A stretch of DNA of 30,488 nt from Arthrobacter sp. (GTDB taxonomy: Bacteria; Actinomycetota; Actinomycetes; Actinomycetales; Micrococcaceae). Positions 8,208 through 17,600 of this stretch are shown here, piece after piece (positions within the stretch are counted from its first letter, which is position 1; each line of letters begins with the position of its first letter). Below the pieces are notes generated by a model. The model had not been told where the DNA came from. It ran no database searches and saw only the letters and a list, made by a program, of their open reading frames with translations. The stretch is from positions 1-30,488 of the forward strand of contig JAODMS010000139.1 in assembly GCA_025464925.1 (NCBI GenBank), read 5' to 3'. Made by a program: the position numbers and the translations under genes.

Positions 8208-9170
8208 TCAGGACAGGCCTTCGAACCTGACCAGCCGGCGGGCGCTGGCCTCGTCGAGAATCAGGTCGGTGGCCAGGCCCGCCGCGAGCGCGCCGCGTAG
8301 CCCGTTGATCTTGGAGGCGCCGGAAACCACGCAGATGCGGCGCCGGACGTGGCGGAGCTGCGCCAGGTCCGGCCCGGTGGAGCGTTCGTTCAGCGTGATC
8401 CCGTCCGAGGAGCCGTCGGCCCGGAAGAAGACGGTGGCGACGTCTCCCACGACGTCGGAGGTGGCCAAGAGGTTCAGGTCGTCTTCGTCGAGGTAGCCGC
8501 CCGCGTACACGTGGCTGGGGTAGTCGGCGTAGACGGATCCCACGCCGAAAATGGCGATGCTCATGCGGGCCTGCAGTTCCAGGATGCGCTGAACACTGCG
8601 CTCATTCCACATGGCCGTTTTGGTCGCGGCGTGATCAAAGAACGCCGGTACGGGGAATTGCTCCACCCGCGCCCCGTACGCGCTGCCGAAGCGCCGCATG
8701 ATGTCCGAGGCGTAGGTGATGCCCGTGGTTTGCATGTTGCCCGCGCCGTTGAGCTGGACAATGACGCTGTCATGGGTGATCTTCCGGGTCAGGTGCCGGC
8801 TGACCGCGCTCAGGGTGGAGCCCCAGGCCACTCCGATGATGGCGTTCGAATCCACCAGCGGGCCGATCGTGCGGGCAGCCTGCATCGCCACGCGGTCCAG
8901 TGTTTCCGCCTCGTTGAGGGTGTCCACCACAGGAACGACGTGCACATCCACCTTGTATTCGGCCCGGATCATGCCTTCAAGTTCGGGTCCGGTGTCCAGC
9001 GGGCTGCGGATCTGGATCTGCACCAGCCCGGATTCGCGTGCCGCCGACAACAGCCGCGAAACGGTCGATCGGGAGGTCCGGAGTTCCCGGGCGATCGCAT
9101 CCATGGTCAGGTCCTGCAGGTCATACAGCTGGGCCGCCCTCAAGGCGTCGGAGTGCCGTGAAGGCGTCAT
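8208..9170 (-). CDS. SorC-family sugar-binding transcriptional regulator
   Basis: This is a 320-aa regulator of the SorC/DeoR-like class. These proteins bind DNA by an N-terminal helix-turn-helix and sense a phosphorylated sugar or polyol in a C-terminal NagB/RpiA-like domain. The helix-turn-helix lies at about 13-45 (AAQLYDLQDLTMDAIARELRTSRSTVSRLL). The effector domain follows, with VGVAWGSTLSAVSRHL-type and VQLNGAGNM segments and GVCVVSGASKINGLRGAL-like sequence near the C-terminus (here RICVVSGASKINGLRGALAAGL). The ATG at 9170 matches the usual short N-terminus; the open frame upstream to 9311 is not family-like. It is divergent from glpD across 122 bp containing an inverted repeat, so control of glycerol genes and autoregulation are plausible. 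The effector is unknown; glycerol 3-phosphate or another polyol phosphate is a guess. Confidence 0.88.
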   Translation of the reverse strand: MTPSRHSDALRAAQLYDLQDLTMDAIARELRTSRSTVSRLLSAARESGLVQIQIRSPLDTGPELEGMIRAEYKVDVHVVPVVDTLNEAETLDRVAMQAARTIGPLVDSNAIIGVAWGSTLSAVSRHLTRKITHDSVIVQLNGAGNMQTTGITYASDIMRRFGSAYGARVEQFPVPAFFDHAATKTAMWNERSVQRILELQARMSIAIFGVGSVYADYPSHVYAGGYLDEDDLNLLATSDVVGDVATVFFRADGSSDGITLNERSTGPDLAQLRHVRRRICVVSGASKINGLRGALAAGLATDLILDEASARRLVRFEGLS

Positions 9171-9183
9171 TCCATTTCCGTTC

Positions 9184-9197
9184 TGCACGTTTGTGCA
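9184..9197. promoter_or_regulatory. Candidate operator in the regulator-glpD intergenic region
   Basis: TGCAC-N4-GTGCA is a perfect 5-bp inverted repeat with a GTTT spacer. It lies 14 bp upstream of the regulator start and 7 bp before a TTGACT -35-like hexamer that points to glpD. Its place between divergent genes, one of them a DNA-binding regulator, fits an operator. The assignment is inferred from position and symmetry only. Confidence 0.45.
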
Positions 9198-9203
9198 TAG
9201 AGC

Positions 9204-9233
9204 TTGACTCCATTTTCCATTACTCCAAAGAAT
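9204..9233 (+). promoter_or_regulatory. Candidate glpD promoter
   Basis: TTGACT at 9204-9209 and AAGAAT at 9228-9233 are separated by 18 bp and agree with the consensus at 5/6 and 4/6 positions. The stretch is AT-richer than its surroundings. Transcription would start near 9240, leaving a leader of about 50 nt before the TTG start codon. Confidence 0.4.
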
Positions 9234-9248
9234 AGTGTTGAACGGCGC

Positions 9249-9263
9249 CGCGCCCGTGGCGCG
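9249..9263 (+). other. Small GC hairpin in the glpD leader
   Basis: CGCGCC and GGCGCG form a perfect 6-bp stem around a CGT loop, 29 bp before the glpD start. It could tune translation or mRNA stability, but no function can be shown from the sequence. Confidence 0.3.
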
Positions 9264-9292
9264 CCGCACAGGACCTAACCCAGGGAGCAGTT

Positions 9293-11131
9293 TTGGGACA
9301 GAAGGCTTCACCGCTTAGACCGAGTTCCGCCAGCGAGCGCGCATCCGTGCAGAAGCTGCGGACACGGCGGCACGCCCAGGTGCTGGTCATCGGCGGCGGC
9401 ATCAACGGAGTGGGCACTTTCCGGGACCTGGCACTGCAGGGTGTGGACGTGGCGCTCGTGGAGCGCGGCGACTACTGCCAGGGCGCCAGCGGCGCCTCCT
9501 CACACATGATCCATGGCGGCATCCGTTACCTCGAAAACGGCGAGTTCCGCCTTGTCCAGGAGTCCGTGGTCGAGCGCAACCGGCTCCTGCGCATCGCTCC
9601 GCATTACGTAAAGCCGCTGCAGACCACCATTCCCATCTTCAGCACCTTTTCCGGCGTCCTCGCCGCACCCCTGCGCTTCCTGACCCACAAGCAGCAGGGG
9701 ACGCCCACGGAGCGCGGGGCTTTCCTGATCAAGCTCGGCCTGAGCATCTATGACTTTTTTTCCCGTGACGGGGGCACCGTGCCGCGGCACCAGTTCCGCG
9801 GCCGCAAGCGTGCGCTTGCCGAACTGCCCCGGCTGCACCCGGATATCAAGTACACCGCGACGTACTTTGACGCCTCGGTCCACAACCCGGAGCGCCTGAC
9901 CCTCGATGTGCTGCAGGACGGCGAAAAGGCCGGCGCGGGGAAAGACCTGACAGCCCGGGCCAGCAACTACGTCTCGCTCCTGTCCATGAAGGGCGCGGCA
10001 GGCGCCGGCAGCTGCGAAACCGGAAGCGCCGGAACCGGAAGTACCGTCCAGCTCCGGGACGAACTCACCGGCGAGGTCTTCGATTTCACCGCCGACGTCA
10101 TCGTGAACACCACCGGCGCCTGGGTCGACCTGACCAACGAAGCCATGGGCGCGGCCTCCGCGTTCATGGGCGGTACCAAGGGCTCGCACATCGTGCTGGA
10201 CCATCCGGAGCTGCTGGCGGCCTGCAACGGCCGCGAGATCTTCTTCGAGCACACAGACGGCCGGATCGTGCTGATCTACCCGATGGGTGACCGTGTCCTC
10301 GTGGGCACCACCGACGTCGACGCCGACATGGCGGCGGATGCCGTCTGCACCGAGGCCGAGATCGACTACTTCTTCGACTTGATCGGCCACGTGTTCCCGG
10401 ATCTGGCCGTGGACCGCGGGCAAATTGTCTACACCTTCTCCGGCGTCCGCCCTCTTCCGAGGCACGACGCCACGCAGCCCGGATTCGTCAGCCGGGACTA
10501 CCGGATCGAACGCCGCGGGTCCGCCGCCCGGGCAACAGCAAAAGCACCGGCGGCAAGAGGGGAAGCCGGCGGCGGCGCCGTCGTGCTCAGCCTCGTGGGC
10601 GGCAAGTGGACAACCTTCCGGGCCCTCGCGGAGCACCTCAGCAATGACGTCCTCACCGAGCTCGGGATGGAACGGAAGGTCTCGACGGCGAAGCTCCCCA
10701 TCGGCGGCGGCGCCGGCTTTCCCGACAGCGAGGACGGCGTCCAGCGGTGGATCAAGGCGCACCTGTCCGCCGGCCGCGACGCCAGCCGCGTCGGCGGGCT
10801 GCTGACCCGGTACGGGACGCGCGCCGAGGAAGTCATCGCCTTCCTGGACCGGGCTCCGGACCGGCTCTTGCACTCCACCCGCGAACTCAGCGTCCGCGAA
10901 CTGGAGTTCATGGCGCAGAACGAGCAGATCGGGCACCTGGCCGACGTCCTGATCCGCCGCACGTCCCTGGCCTTCCGGGGCCTCGTGACCGGCGAGCTGC
11001 TGAATGAGGTGGCGGGGATCCTGGCCGGCCCGCTGGGCTGGGATGCCGCAACGCGGGCCTTCGAGATCAGCCATGCCCAGGAGGTGCTCAAGCGATTCCA
11101 CGGCGTCCGGGTCCACAGCCTGGTCTCCTGA
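9293..11131 (+). CDS. glpD: FAD-dependent glycerol-3-phosphate dehydrogenase
   Basis: GlpD oxidises sn-glycerol 3-phosphate to dihydroxyacetone phosphate at the membrane and passes the electrons to quinone. The 612-aa protein has the N-terminal FAD-binding VLVIGGGINGVGTFRDLALQG (about 30-50), followed by the conserved GASGASSHMIHGGIRYLENGEFRLVQES (64-91). VLVGTTDVDAD and FSGVRPLP mark the rest of the catalytic domain, and the C-terminal helical domain has TRYGTRAEEV. Two low-complexity Ala/Gly-rich inserts, at about 232-251 and 407-429, make it longer than the usual 560-580 aa; both fall between conserved blocks. The start is TTG at 9293, with AGGGAG at 9282-9287. It heads the glpD-glpF-glpK cluster. 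Bacterial glpA-type subunits are alternatives, but no GlpB/GlpC partners are present. Confidence 0.94.
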   Translation: MGQKASPLRPSSASERASVQKLRTRRHAQVLVIGGGINGVGTFRDLALQGVDVALVERGDYCQGASGASSHMIHGGIRYLENGEFRLVQESVVERNRLLRIAPHYVKPLQTTIPIFSTFSGVLAAPLRFLTHKQQGTPTERGAFLIKLGLSIYDFFSRDGGTVPRHQFRGRKRALAELPRLHPDIKYTATYFDASVHNPERLTLDVLQDGEKAGAGKDLTARASNYVSLLSMKGAAGAGSCETGSAGTGSTVQLRDELTGEVFDFTADVIVNTTGAWVDLTNEAMGAASAFMGGTKGSHIVLDHPELLAACNGREIFFEHTDGRIVLIYPMGDRVLVGTTDVDADMAADAVCTEAEIDYFFDLIGHVFPDLAVDRGQIVYTFSGVRPLPRHDATQPGFVSRDYRIERRGSAARATAKAPAARGEAGGGAVVLSLVGGKWTTFRALAEHLSNDVLTELGMERKVSTAKLPIGGGAGFPDSEDGVQRWIKAHLSAGRDASRVGGLLTRYGTRAEEVIAFLDRAPDRLLHSTRELSVRELEFMAQNEQIGHLADVLIRRTSLAFRGLVTGELLNEVAGILAGPLGWDAATRAFEISHAQEVLKRFHGVRVHSLVS

Positions 11132-11138
11132 CAAGACT

Positions 11139-11184
11139 TTGCGTTCCCGGGCGGGGAAGCCCGGGCGCAAGGACCGCGCGGTCC
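11139..11184 (+). other. Tandem hairpins between glpD and glpF
   Basis: Just after the glpD stop, bases 11139-11170 fold into a 12-bp stem (CCCGGGC/GCCCGGG plus TTGCG/CGCAA, with a 2-nt bulge) and a GGGGAA loop. Directly next to it is the 14-nt palindrome GGACCGCGCGGTCC (11171-11184). There is no T-run, so this may be a partial terminator or an mRNA-stabilising element that uncouples glpD from glpFK levels. Confidence 0.45.
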
Positions 11185-11290
11185 GCCCCGGCGGCCGGCG
11201 CAGTCGCTGGCCGGCAGCGCCAACACGGTGCCGGCCCAACGGCCTTTCAAACACGGGAAGGGCTGACAACAGAAAATAGAGGAGTCAAAG

Positions 11291-12040
11291 ATGTCTCTTG
11301 GAATTGTTTTCCTGTCCGAAGTGTTCGGTACTGCAATGCTGACCCTGTTGGGTTGCGGCGTTGTGGCGAACGTTGCGCTTAAAGGCACCAAGGGCAATGG
11401 CGGCGGGTTCCTGATGGTCACGTGGGGATGGGGCATTGCCGTTTTCGCGGGCGTCTACGTTGCCGCCCGGTCCGGTGCGCACCTGAATCCCGCTGTCACC
11501 CTGGGGCTGCTGGTCAACGGCAAGGCGGAGTATGCTCCCGGAGTCAGGGTCGACGTCGCGTCGACCCTGACCTACTTCGGAGGGGAAATGCTGGGAGCCT
11601 TCCTCGGGGCGGTGGTGATGTGGCTGGCCCACAAGCAGCACTTTGACGTCGAGCCTGAGCCGGCCAACAAGCTGGGTGTCTTCTCCACCGGGCCGGCCAT
11701 CCGCTCCACGCCGTGGAACCTGGTCACCGAGGTCATCGGCACCTTTGTCCTCGTCTTCGTCATCCTGACCTTCGGCGGGACGCCTTCCGGACTGGGCCCG
11801 CTGGCTGTTGCGCTGCTGGTGGTCGGTATCGGCGTTTCGCTCGGCGGCCCCACTGGCTACGCCATCAACCCCGCCCGTGACCTCGGGCCCCGCATCGCCC
11901 ACGCGCTGCTGCCCATCAAGGGCAAGGGCCCCAGCGACTGGAGCTACTCCTGGATTCCGGTCGTGGGTCCGCTGGTCGGTGGCGCACTCGCCGGCGCGGT
12001 GGCCCTGATCGTGCCGATCATTGCCACCGCGGCCGCGTAG
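11291..12040 (+). CDS. glpF: Glycerol facilitator (aquaglyceroporin)
   Basis: This is a major intrinsic protein family channel that lets glycerol diffuse across the cytoplasmic membrane. The 249-aa protein carries both pore signatures: GAHLNPAVT (NPA at 66-68) and GYAINPARDLGPR (NPA at 193-195). The Asp directly after the second NPAR (Asp197) is typical of glycerol facilitators as opposed to water-only aquaporins. Six hydrophobic spans can be traced, beginning at IVFLSEVFGTAMLTLLGCGVV. The ATG at 11291 is preceded by GAGGAG about eight bases upstream. The gene sits between glpD and glpK, with 159 bp and 60 bp gaps. Expression is probably shared with glpK; the hairpins upstream may separate it from glpD. 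Confidence 0.95.
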   Translation: MSLGIVFLSEVFGTAMLTLLGCGVVANVALKGTKGNGGGFLMVTWGWGIAVFAGVYVAARSGAHLNPAVTLGLLVNGKAEYAPGVRVDVASTLTYFGGEMLGAFLGAVVMWLAHKQHFDVEPEPANKLGVFSTGPAIRSTPWNLVTEVIGTFVLVFVILTFGGTPSGLGPLAVALLVVGIGVSLGGPTGYAINPARDLGPRIAHALLPIKGKGPSDWSYSWIPVVGPLVGGALAGAVALIVPIIATAAA

Positions 12041-12100
12041 TCGCCCCAGCAGCAAGCACCATTCCAACCGCCACGTTACATAGACAAGGACGTCAATAAC

Positions 12101-13615
12101 ATGAACCAGTACGTAATTGCCATCGACCAGGGCACCACCAGCACGCGCGCCATCGTGTTCGACCACGGCGGCAACATCGTCTCCTCCGGCCAGATGGAGC
12201 ACGAACAGATCTTCCCGCAGGCCGGCTGGGTGGAGCACGACCCCGCCGAGATCTGGAACAACACCCGAGAGGTGATCGGCTCAGCGTTGTCCAAGGCGAA
12301 CCTGACCCGCCACGACATCGCTGCCGTGGGCATCACCAACCAGCGTGAAACCGCTGTTGTCTGGGACAAGACGACAGGCCAGCCGGTCTACAACGCGATC
12401 GTGTGGCAGGACACCCGCACCCAGCCGATCGTGGATGAGTTGGCGAAGGACGGGGGAGTGGAACGCTTCAAGCAGAAGGTGGGCCTGCCGCTGGCGACCT
12501 ACTTCTCCGGCACCAAGATCAAGTGGATCCTGGACAACGTCGAGGGTGCTCGGGCCAAGGCGGAAGCCGGCGACCTGGTGTTCGGAAACACCGACTGCTG
12601 GGTGCTCTGGAACCTGACCGGCGGAACGGACGGCGGCGTGCACGTCACCGACGTGACCAACGCGTCACGGACGATGTTCATGGATCTGGAGACCCTGGCC
12701 TGGGATCCGGAGATCCTGGCTGCCTTCGGTGTTCCGGCCTCCATGATGCCGGCCATCAAGTCATCCTCCGAGGTCTACGGCACGGTGCACACCTCCCAGC
12801 TGCTGCGCGAAGTTCCTGTTGCCGGCATCCTGGGGGACCAGCAGGCGGCGACATTCGGCCAGGCGGCGTTCGAGGCCGGCGAAGCCAAGAACACCTACGG
12901 CACGGGCTGCTTCCTCATCTTCAACACGGGCGAGGACATCGTCCACTCCAAGAACGGCCTGCTGACCACCGTGGGCTATAAGCTCGGCGACGCGGCGCCG
13001 CACTACGCGCTGGAGGGCTCGATCGCAGTGACCGGCGCCCTGATCCAGTGGCTGCGCGACAACCTTGGATTGATCCGCAGCGCCCCGGAGGTGGAGGCCC
13101 TGGCGGCTTCCGTCGAGGACAACGGCGGCGTGTATATTGTTCCGGCGTTTTCCGGCCTGTTCGCCCCGTACTGGCGTTCCGATGCCCGCGGCGCGATCGT
13201 CGGGCTGACGCGCTTCGTGAACAAGGGGCACATCGCGCGTGCGGCGCTGGAGGCCACTGCCTTCCAGACCCGCGAGGTGCTCGACGCCGTCAACGCAGAC
13301 TCCGGCGTGCCTCTGACGGAGCTGAAGGTCGACGGCGGCATGGTTGCCAACGACAGGCTGATGCAGTTCCAGGCGGACATCCTCGGGGTCCCGGTGATCC
13401 GGCCGAAGGTCGTCGAGACGACCGCGCTGGGCGCTGCCTACGCGGCCGGCCTGGCTGTGGGCTTCTGGAAGGACCTTGACGAGTGCTCGGCCAACTGGTC
13501 CGAGGACAAGCGCTGGGAACCGCAGCTGGATCAGGCCGAACGCGAGCGCCAGATGCGGCTCTGGAAGAAGGCCGTCACCAAGTCCATGGACTGGGTCGAT
13601 GAGGACGTGAAGTAA
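12101..13615 (+). CDS. glpK: Glycerol kinase
   Basis: GlpK phosphorylates glycerol with ATP to sn-glycerol 3-phosphate, trapping what GlpF admits and feeding GlpD. The 504-aa protein has the FGGY-kinase N-terminal phosphate loop [16 protein letters not shown] (about 6-21). The substrate region includes [13 protein letters not shown] and VWQDTRT, and the second domain has [36 protein letters not shown] and [20 protein letters not shown]. Length and motifs are fully typical and all domains are intact. The ATG is preceded by AAGGA at about eleven bases. A 20-bp perfect terminator hairpin begins 12 bp after the stop, so this is the end of the glp unit. Confidence 0.97.
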   Translation: MNQYVIAIDQGTTSTRAIVFDHGGNIVSSGQMEHEQIFPQAGWVEHDPAEIWNNTREVIGSALSKANLTRHDIAAVGITNQRETAVVWDKTTGQPVYNAIVWQDTRTQPIVDELAKDGGVERFKQKVGLPLATYFSGTKIKWILDNVEGARAKAEAGDLVFGNTDCWVLWNLTGGTDGGVHVTDVTNASRTMFMDLETLAWDPEILAAFGVPASMMPAIKSSSEVYGTVHTSQLLREVPVAGILGDQQAATFGQAAFEAGEAKNTYGTGCFLIFNTGEDIVHSKNGLLTTVGYKLGDAAPHYALEGSIAVTGALIQWLRDNLGLIRSAPEVEALAASVEDNGGVYIVPAFSGLFAPYWRSDARGAIVGLTRFVNKGHIARAALEATAFQTREVLDAVNADSGVPLTELKVDGGMVANDRLMQFQADILGVPVIRPKVVETTALGAAYAAGLAVGFWKDLDECSANWSEDKRWEPQLDQAERERQMRLWKKAVTKSMDWVDEDVK

Positions 13616-13626
13616 AGCAGTTCAGC

Positions 13627-13681
13627 ACACAAGAGCTCCGGCCGGGAAACCCGGCCGGAGCTCTTGTGTTGTGCGCTTTTT
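13627..13681 (+). terminator. Strong intrinsic terminator after glpK
   Basis: Arms 13627-13646 and 13650-13669 pair perfectly over 20 bp with an AAA loop. The stem is followed by GTTGTGCGC and a run of five T at 13677-13681, slightly farther from the stem than usual. It lies between the convergent glpK and the secreted-protein gene (stop at 13695) and probably limits read-through in both directions, though the T-run serves only the plus strand. Confidence 0.88.
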
Positions 13682-13694
13682 GGCGCTTCCCCGC

Positions 13695-14639
13695 CTACCA
13701 GCGGCCGCGCGGAGACCGGCCACTGTGGCTCGAGGACTTTGCCATGACCGCGTGCGGCGTCTTGGCGTAGACGTCCTTGCTGACGGTGTAGCCCCGGCTG
13801 TCCAGCGCCAACGCCTGCGCGTTGATGCTCTTCAGCTCCGAGTCACTGAGTTTCTTGATCTTGACGAGGTTCAGGAACTCTTGGTCCTGCCCGCCCTTTG
13901 GCTTGACCTGGACCAGGCCGGTCATTTTCGAGTAGAACTTCCGCTGGTGGCCGGCAACTTTTTCCGACTCCAGCGGATTGGATTCATCGATCTCCACCAC
14001 ATTGTGGTAGCAACCCGCTGGGACGTAGACGCGTTCATCGTTGTCCAGGACCCTCGCGCAGTCCAGGAAGCCCACGCTGGGTGCGTAGGCCTGGGGATAA
14101 GCGGGGGTCCCCGGGCGGGGGTGGTCCAGCATGGCGATTCCGGCCTGGGCCTTGTCGATTCCACTGATGAAGGTGCTCGGCGCGCCTACCAGCTTCCCGT
14201 TTTCATACTCTTCGGGATATTCGCCGAACAGCCATACGGTTCCTTTCTTTGTCTCGGCGAAGAACGCAAGTTCTGATTCCGCGAGCTCACCGTCGGTGAA
14301 GTCCCGGTCCCACACCACCAGGGTGTTGACCCCGTCGATCTTCTTGGTCAGCCCGGTCACCGTGGAGACGACCGTGCGCTTGGTCGTGCCTTCCGTCTTG
14401 GAGACCACTTTGCCGGTCGTGGTGAACTGCGTTCCGGGCTCAAGCGGGAACCACTTGTTCTCAATCTCCGGACTCGACGGGAATGCCGAGCGGTCTAAAC
14501 TGATCGCCGTGCCTGGTCCGCAGAGGTCTTGGGCTTTGGGAGCCGCCGCCGCCGCGGCGGCCGTCGTCACCGTCAGCGTGCCCAACACCAGGAGGACGGC
14601 CGAACCGTACGCCGTGAACCGCATGCTTCGCTTCGGCAT
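13695..14639 (-). CDS. Secreted protein of unknown function
   Basis: This 314-aa protein begins with a clear signal peptide: basic MPKRSMRF, a hydrophobic run AVLLVLGTLTVTT and an Ala stretch ending near AAAAPKAQ (about residue 36). The mature part has a conserved-looking ENKWFPLEPGTQFTTTG segment, a pattern I associate with uncharacterised actinobacterial exported proteins (roughly 'xxFPLxPGTxxxY'). It also has three cysteines (LCGPG, LDCAR, AGCYHN) and a Lys/Ser-rich C-terminus. The ATG at 14639 was chosen because the signal peptide begins there and AGGAGAGG lies 8-15 bases upstream. It starts 34 bp after the second RND permease and is probably the last gene of that operon, so it may help the pump outside the membrane. 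No enzyme motif was recognised. Confidence 0.78.
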   Translation of the reverse strand: MPKRSMRFTAYGSAVLLVLGTLTVTTAAAAAAAPKAQDLCGPGTAISLDRSAFPSSPEIENKWFPLEPGTQFTTTGKVVSKTEGTTKRTVVSTVTGLTKKIDGVNTLVVWDRDFTDGELAESELAFFAETKKGTVWLFGEYPEEYENGKLVGAPSTFISGIDKAQAGIAMLDHPRPGTPAYPQAYAPSVGFLDCARVLDNDERVYVPAGCYHNVVEIDESNPLESEKVAGHQRKFYSKMTGLVQVKPKGGQDQEFLNLVKIKKLSDSELKSINAQALALDSRGYTVSKDVYAKTPHAVMAKSSSHSGRSPRGRW

Positions 14640-14673
14640 CGGTGCAGCCTCTCCTGGTGGCGGTTGACAGCGG

Positions 14674-17600
14674 CTAGACAACTGCGACCGGTTCGGGCTG
14701 ACGGGGCCCGCGCTGACGTGCGGGACCCTTCTTGGCAAACCGCAGGTACAGCGAGGGGACGATGAACAGGTTGACCAGCGTCGACGTGACGAGCCCGCCC
14801 AGAATCACCACCGCCATCGGGTGTTCAATCTCATGACCCGGAATATTGCCCATGATCACCAGGGGAACGAGGGCCAAGGCGGTAGCCAGGGTTGTCATCA
14901 GGATCGGGGACAACCGCTCAGCAGCTCCGCGCAGCACCAGGTCCCGGCCGAAGGGCATACCCTCGAACTGTTCCAGGTGCTGGCAGTGATTGATGAGCAG
15001 GATGCCGTTGCGGGCCGCGATGCCCATCAGTGTCAGGAAGCCGACCAGCGACCCGAGGGAGAGGATGCCGCCGCTCATGTGCGCGGCGATAATACCGCCC
15101 ACGAGGGCGACCGGCAGCGTCAGGATGGCCAGAATCGCGAGCCGCCAACTACGGAACGCCGCCTGGAGCAACAAGAAGACCACGATGACCGCGCCGATCG
15201 AGTAGCTCAGGAGCCGCTGGGAGGCGGCCTGGCGCTCTGCATATTCGCCGAGCACAACTGCTTCGTAGCCGACCGGGAACTCGACCGACTTCATCTCGGA
15301 CTCCAATTTCTCGACAACCTTCGCCAGATCGCCTTCCTTGACGTTGGCGCTGACGTCGATGCGCCGGGACCCCTCCGAACGCTCAATTACGTTCGGCGTG
15401 GGCTTGACCGAGATGGTGGCCACATCGGCCAACCGGATCTTCTGCCCCCTCGGCGTATCGAGCGGGAGGTTCTCGATGCTCGTGACGCTAGTCCGGATTT
15501 CCGGCGGGCTCCACACCTGGACATCGTAGGCCTTGCCGTCCCGGTAGATGTCGCCCACTTCTTCGCCGGCAACCAGGGTGGCTGCGGCGCGCCGTACGTC
15601 ACCCGGCTTCAGCCCGTAGCGGTTGGCGGCGTCCAGGTTCACTTCCACGTTGATCTGCGGAATGTTGGCCTGGAGAGCGACCTTCGCACCCACTGCTCCC
15701 TCGATGCCGCCCAGGATGGTCTTGAGTTTTTCAGCCTCCTTGCGCAACGTATCGAGATCGTCACCGTACACACGGATGACGACGGCGTAACCAGTGCCTG
15801 TCAGGACCTCGCGGATGCGCTCCTTGAGGTAGGTCTGGACGTCCCGGACGATGCCGGGGTAGCCGTCGACCACTTCCTGAACGGCGGCCAACGTCTTGTC
15901 GTAGTCCACCGCGGGGTCGACGCTGATCCAGTTTTCACCGAAGTAGACGCCCACCACCTCATCGGCGTTGAATGCCTGCCCGGTGTGCGCCCCGCAATTG
16001 TTCACCCCCGGAATCGTCATGAGTTCCCGGCAGGCCAGCTCGCTGACGCGGACTTCCTCCGAGTTGGATGTGCCGGGCTGCGTGAGCCAGTGCATCAGGA
16101 AGTCCCGTTCCTTGAAGGACGGCAGCAGCGATTGGCCCAGCAGTGGGGCCGCCACAATGCCGACGACGCCAAAAGCACCCAGGGCAAGGTACCCCGGAAC
16201 GGGTCGGCGGATGATGGGGCGGAGCACGTTGGCGTACCAGCGTTTCAGCACCCTGACGACCGGCGGGTCGCGATCCTCCAGTTTGGCGTTCCGGAGGAAG
16301 ATGTATGCCATCGCCGGGGTGACCGTGAGCGCCACGAACATGGATGCCATCACCGCGAGGGTGTAGGACGTGGCCAGGGGCCGGAAGAACGCCCCGGTCA
16401 GCCCGTCCAGGAAGAAGATCGGCACCGTGGCAGCGACGATGATCAGGGTGGCATACACAATCGGTCCGCGGACCTCGAGCGAGGCGTTGACCACCACCCT
16501 GGCCGTGCTTTCGGTACCGCCATTTGCCCGGTGCTGCCGGAGCCGTCGAACGATGTTTTCGACGTCGATGATGGCATCGTCCACGACCACCCCGACGGCA
16601 ATCACCAACCCCGCAAGCACCATCGTGTTTATCGTGCCTCCGGTCCAATACAACACGAGGGCCGCGGCCATGAGTGACAATGGGATGGCCGTCACGCTGA
16701 CCAGGGCAGTCCGCCACTGGAAGAGGAAGACGCTCAGGACCAGGATGACCAAAAGGCATCCGAGCAACAGAGCCACGCCCAGGTTGCCCAGGGATTCCTC
16801 AATAAAGGTCGCCGGCCGGAAGATAGCGGTGTCCACAGCGATCCCGGTAAGGCCGGGCTCGAGTTGCTTCATCGCCTCTTCGACCCCACGCGTCACTTCG
16901 AGCGTGTTGCCCCAGGGGAGCTTCTCGACGATCAGCATGAGTCCGGGGCCGCCGTTGATGACCGCGTCACCGATCAGCTGCTGATGGTCTTCCACGACGT
17001 TGGCGACGTCGGAGAGCTGGAGCGGGGCCTGGCCCTCCCGGTCCGCCACCGCCACCTTCGCCAGCTGTTCCGGCGATGTGATGGGCTGGACGTGCCGGAT
17101 GCCCATGGTCTGGCTGGGCGTATCGACAGCTCCGCCGGTTCCGATGATGGCACCGGGGGAATACTGCAGCAGCCCCGCATCGAGAGCGTCACCAGTGGAG
17201 GTCATCACCGTTTCCAGCGTTACATCGTTCGCCGCCAGCTTGGCAGGATCAACCTGCACCTGAAGCATCTGGAGGCGTTCGCCCCAGATGGCCACATTGG
17301 CCACCCCCGGAACCCGGAGCAGATGAGCCCTGATGTTCCAATACGAGATCATCGACATCTCGATCAGGGACCGGGTGTCCGAGGACAGCCCGATCTTCAT
17401 GACACGGCTGGTCGAGGACAGCGGCTGCAGCATCAGCGGCGGCGCCGCCCAGGTGGGCAGGGTGGGGATCACCCCCGCCATCCGCTCTGACACCAGTTGC
17501 CTGGCCGTGAGCAGATCCGTGCCGTTCTCGAATTCCATGACGATCGACGAGAGCTGCGGGACCGACTTCGACCGCATATGGTGGAGGCCGTCGATGCCGT

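Noticed and set aside
9171..9311. N-terminal extension of the SorC-type regulator
   Set aside because: It would run over the glpD start and the divergent promoter region; the regulator's helix-turn-helix begins soon after the ATG at 9170.
9500..11269. A 589-aa open frame antisense to glpD
   Set aside because: It mirrors a well-supported gene and is Gly/Arg/Val-rich, as expected from the complement of high-GC codons.
14640..14738. N-terminal extension of the secreted protein
   Set aside because: It overlaps the end of the RND permease gene, and the signal peptide and a good ribosome site point to 14639.
14821..16677. A 618-aa open frame antisense to the second RND permease
   Set aside because: It is Asp/His/Gln/Arg-rich with no domain pattern; the opposite strand holds a clear RND pump.
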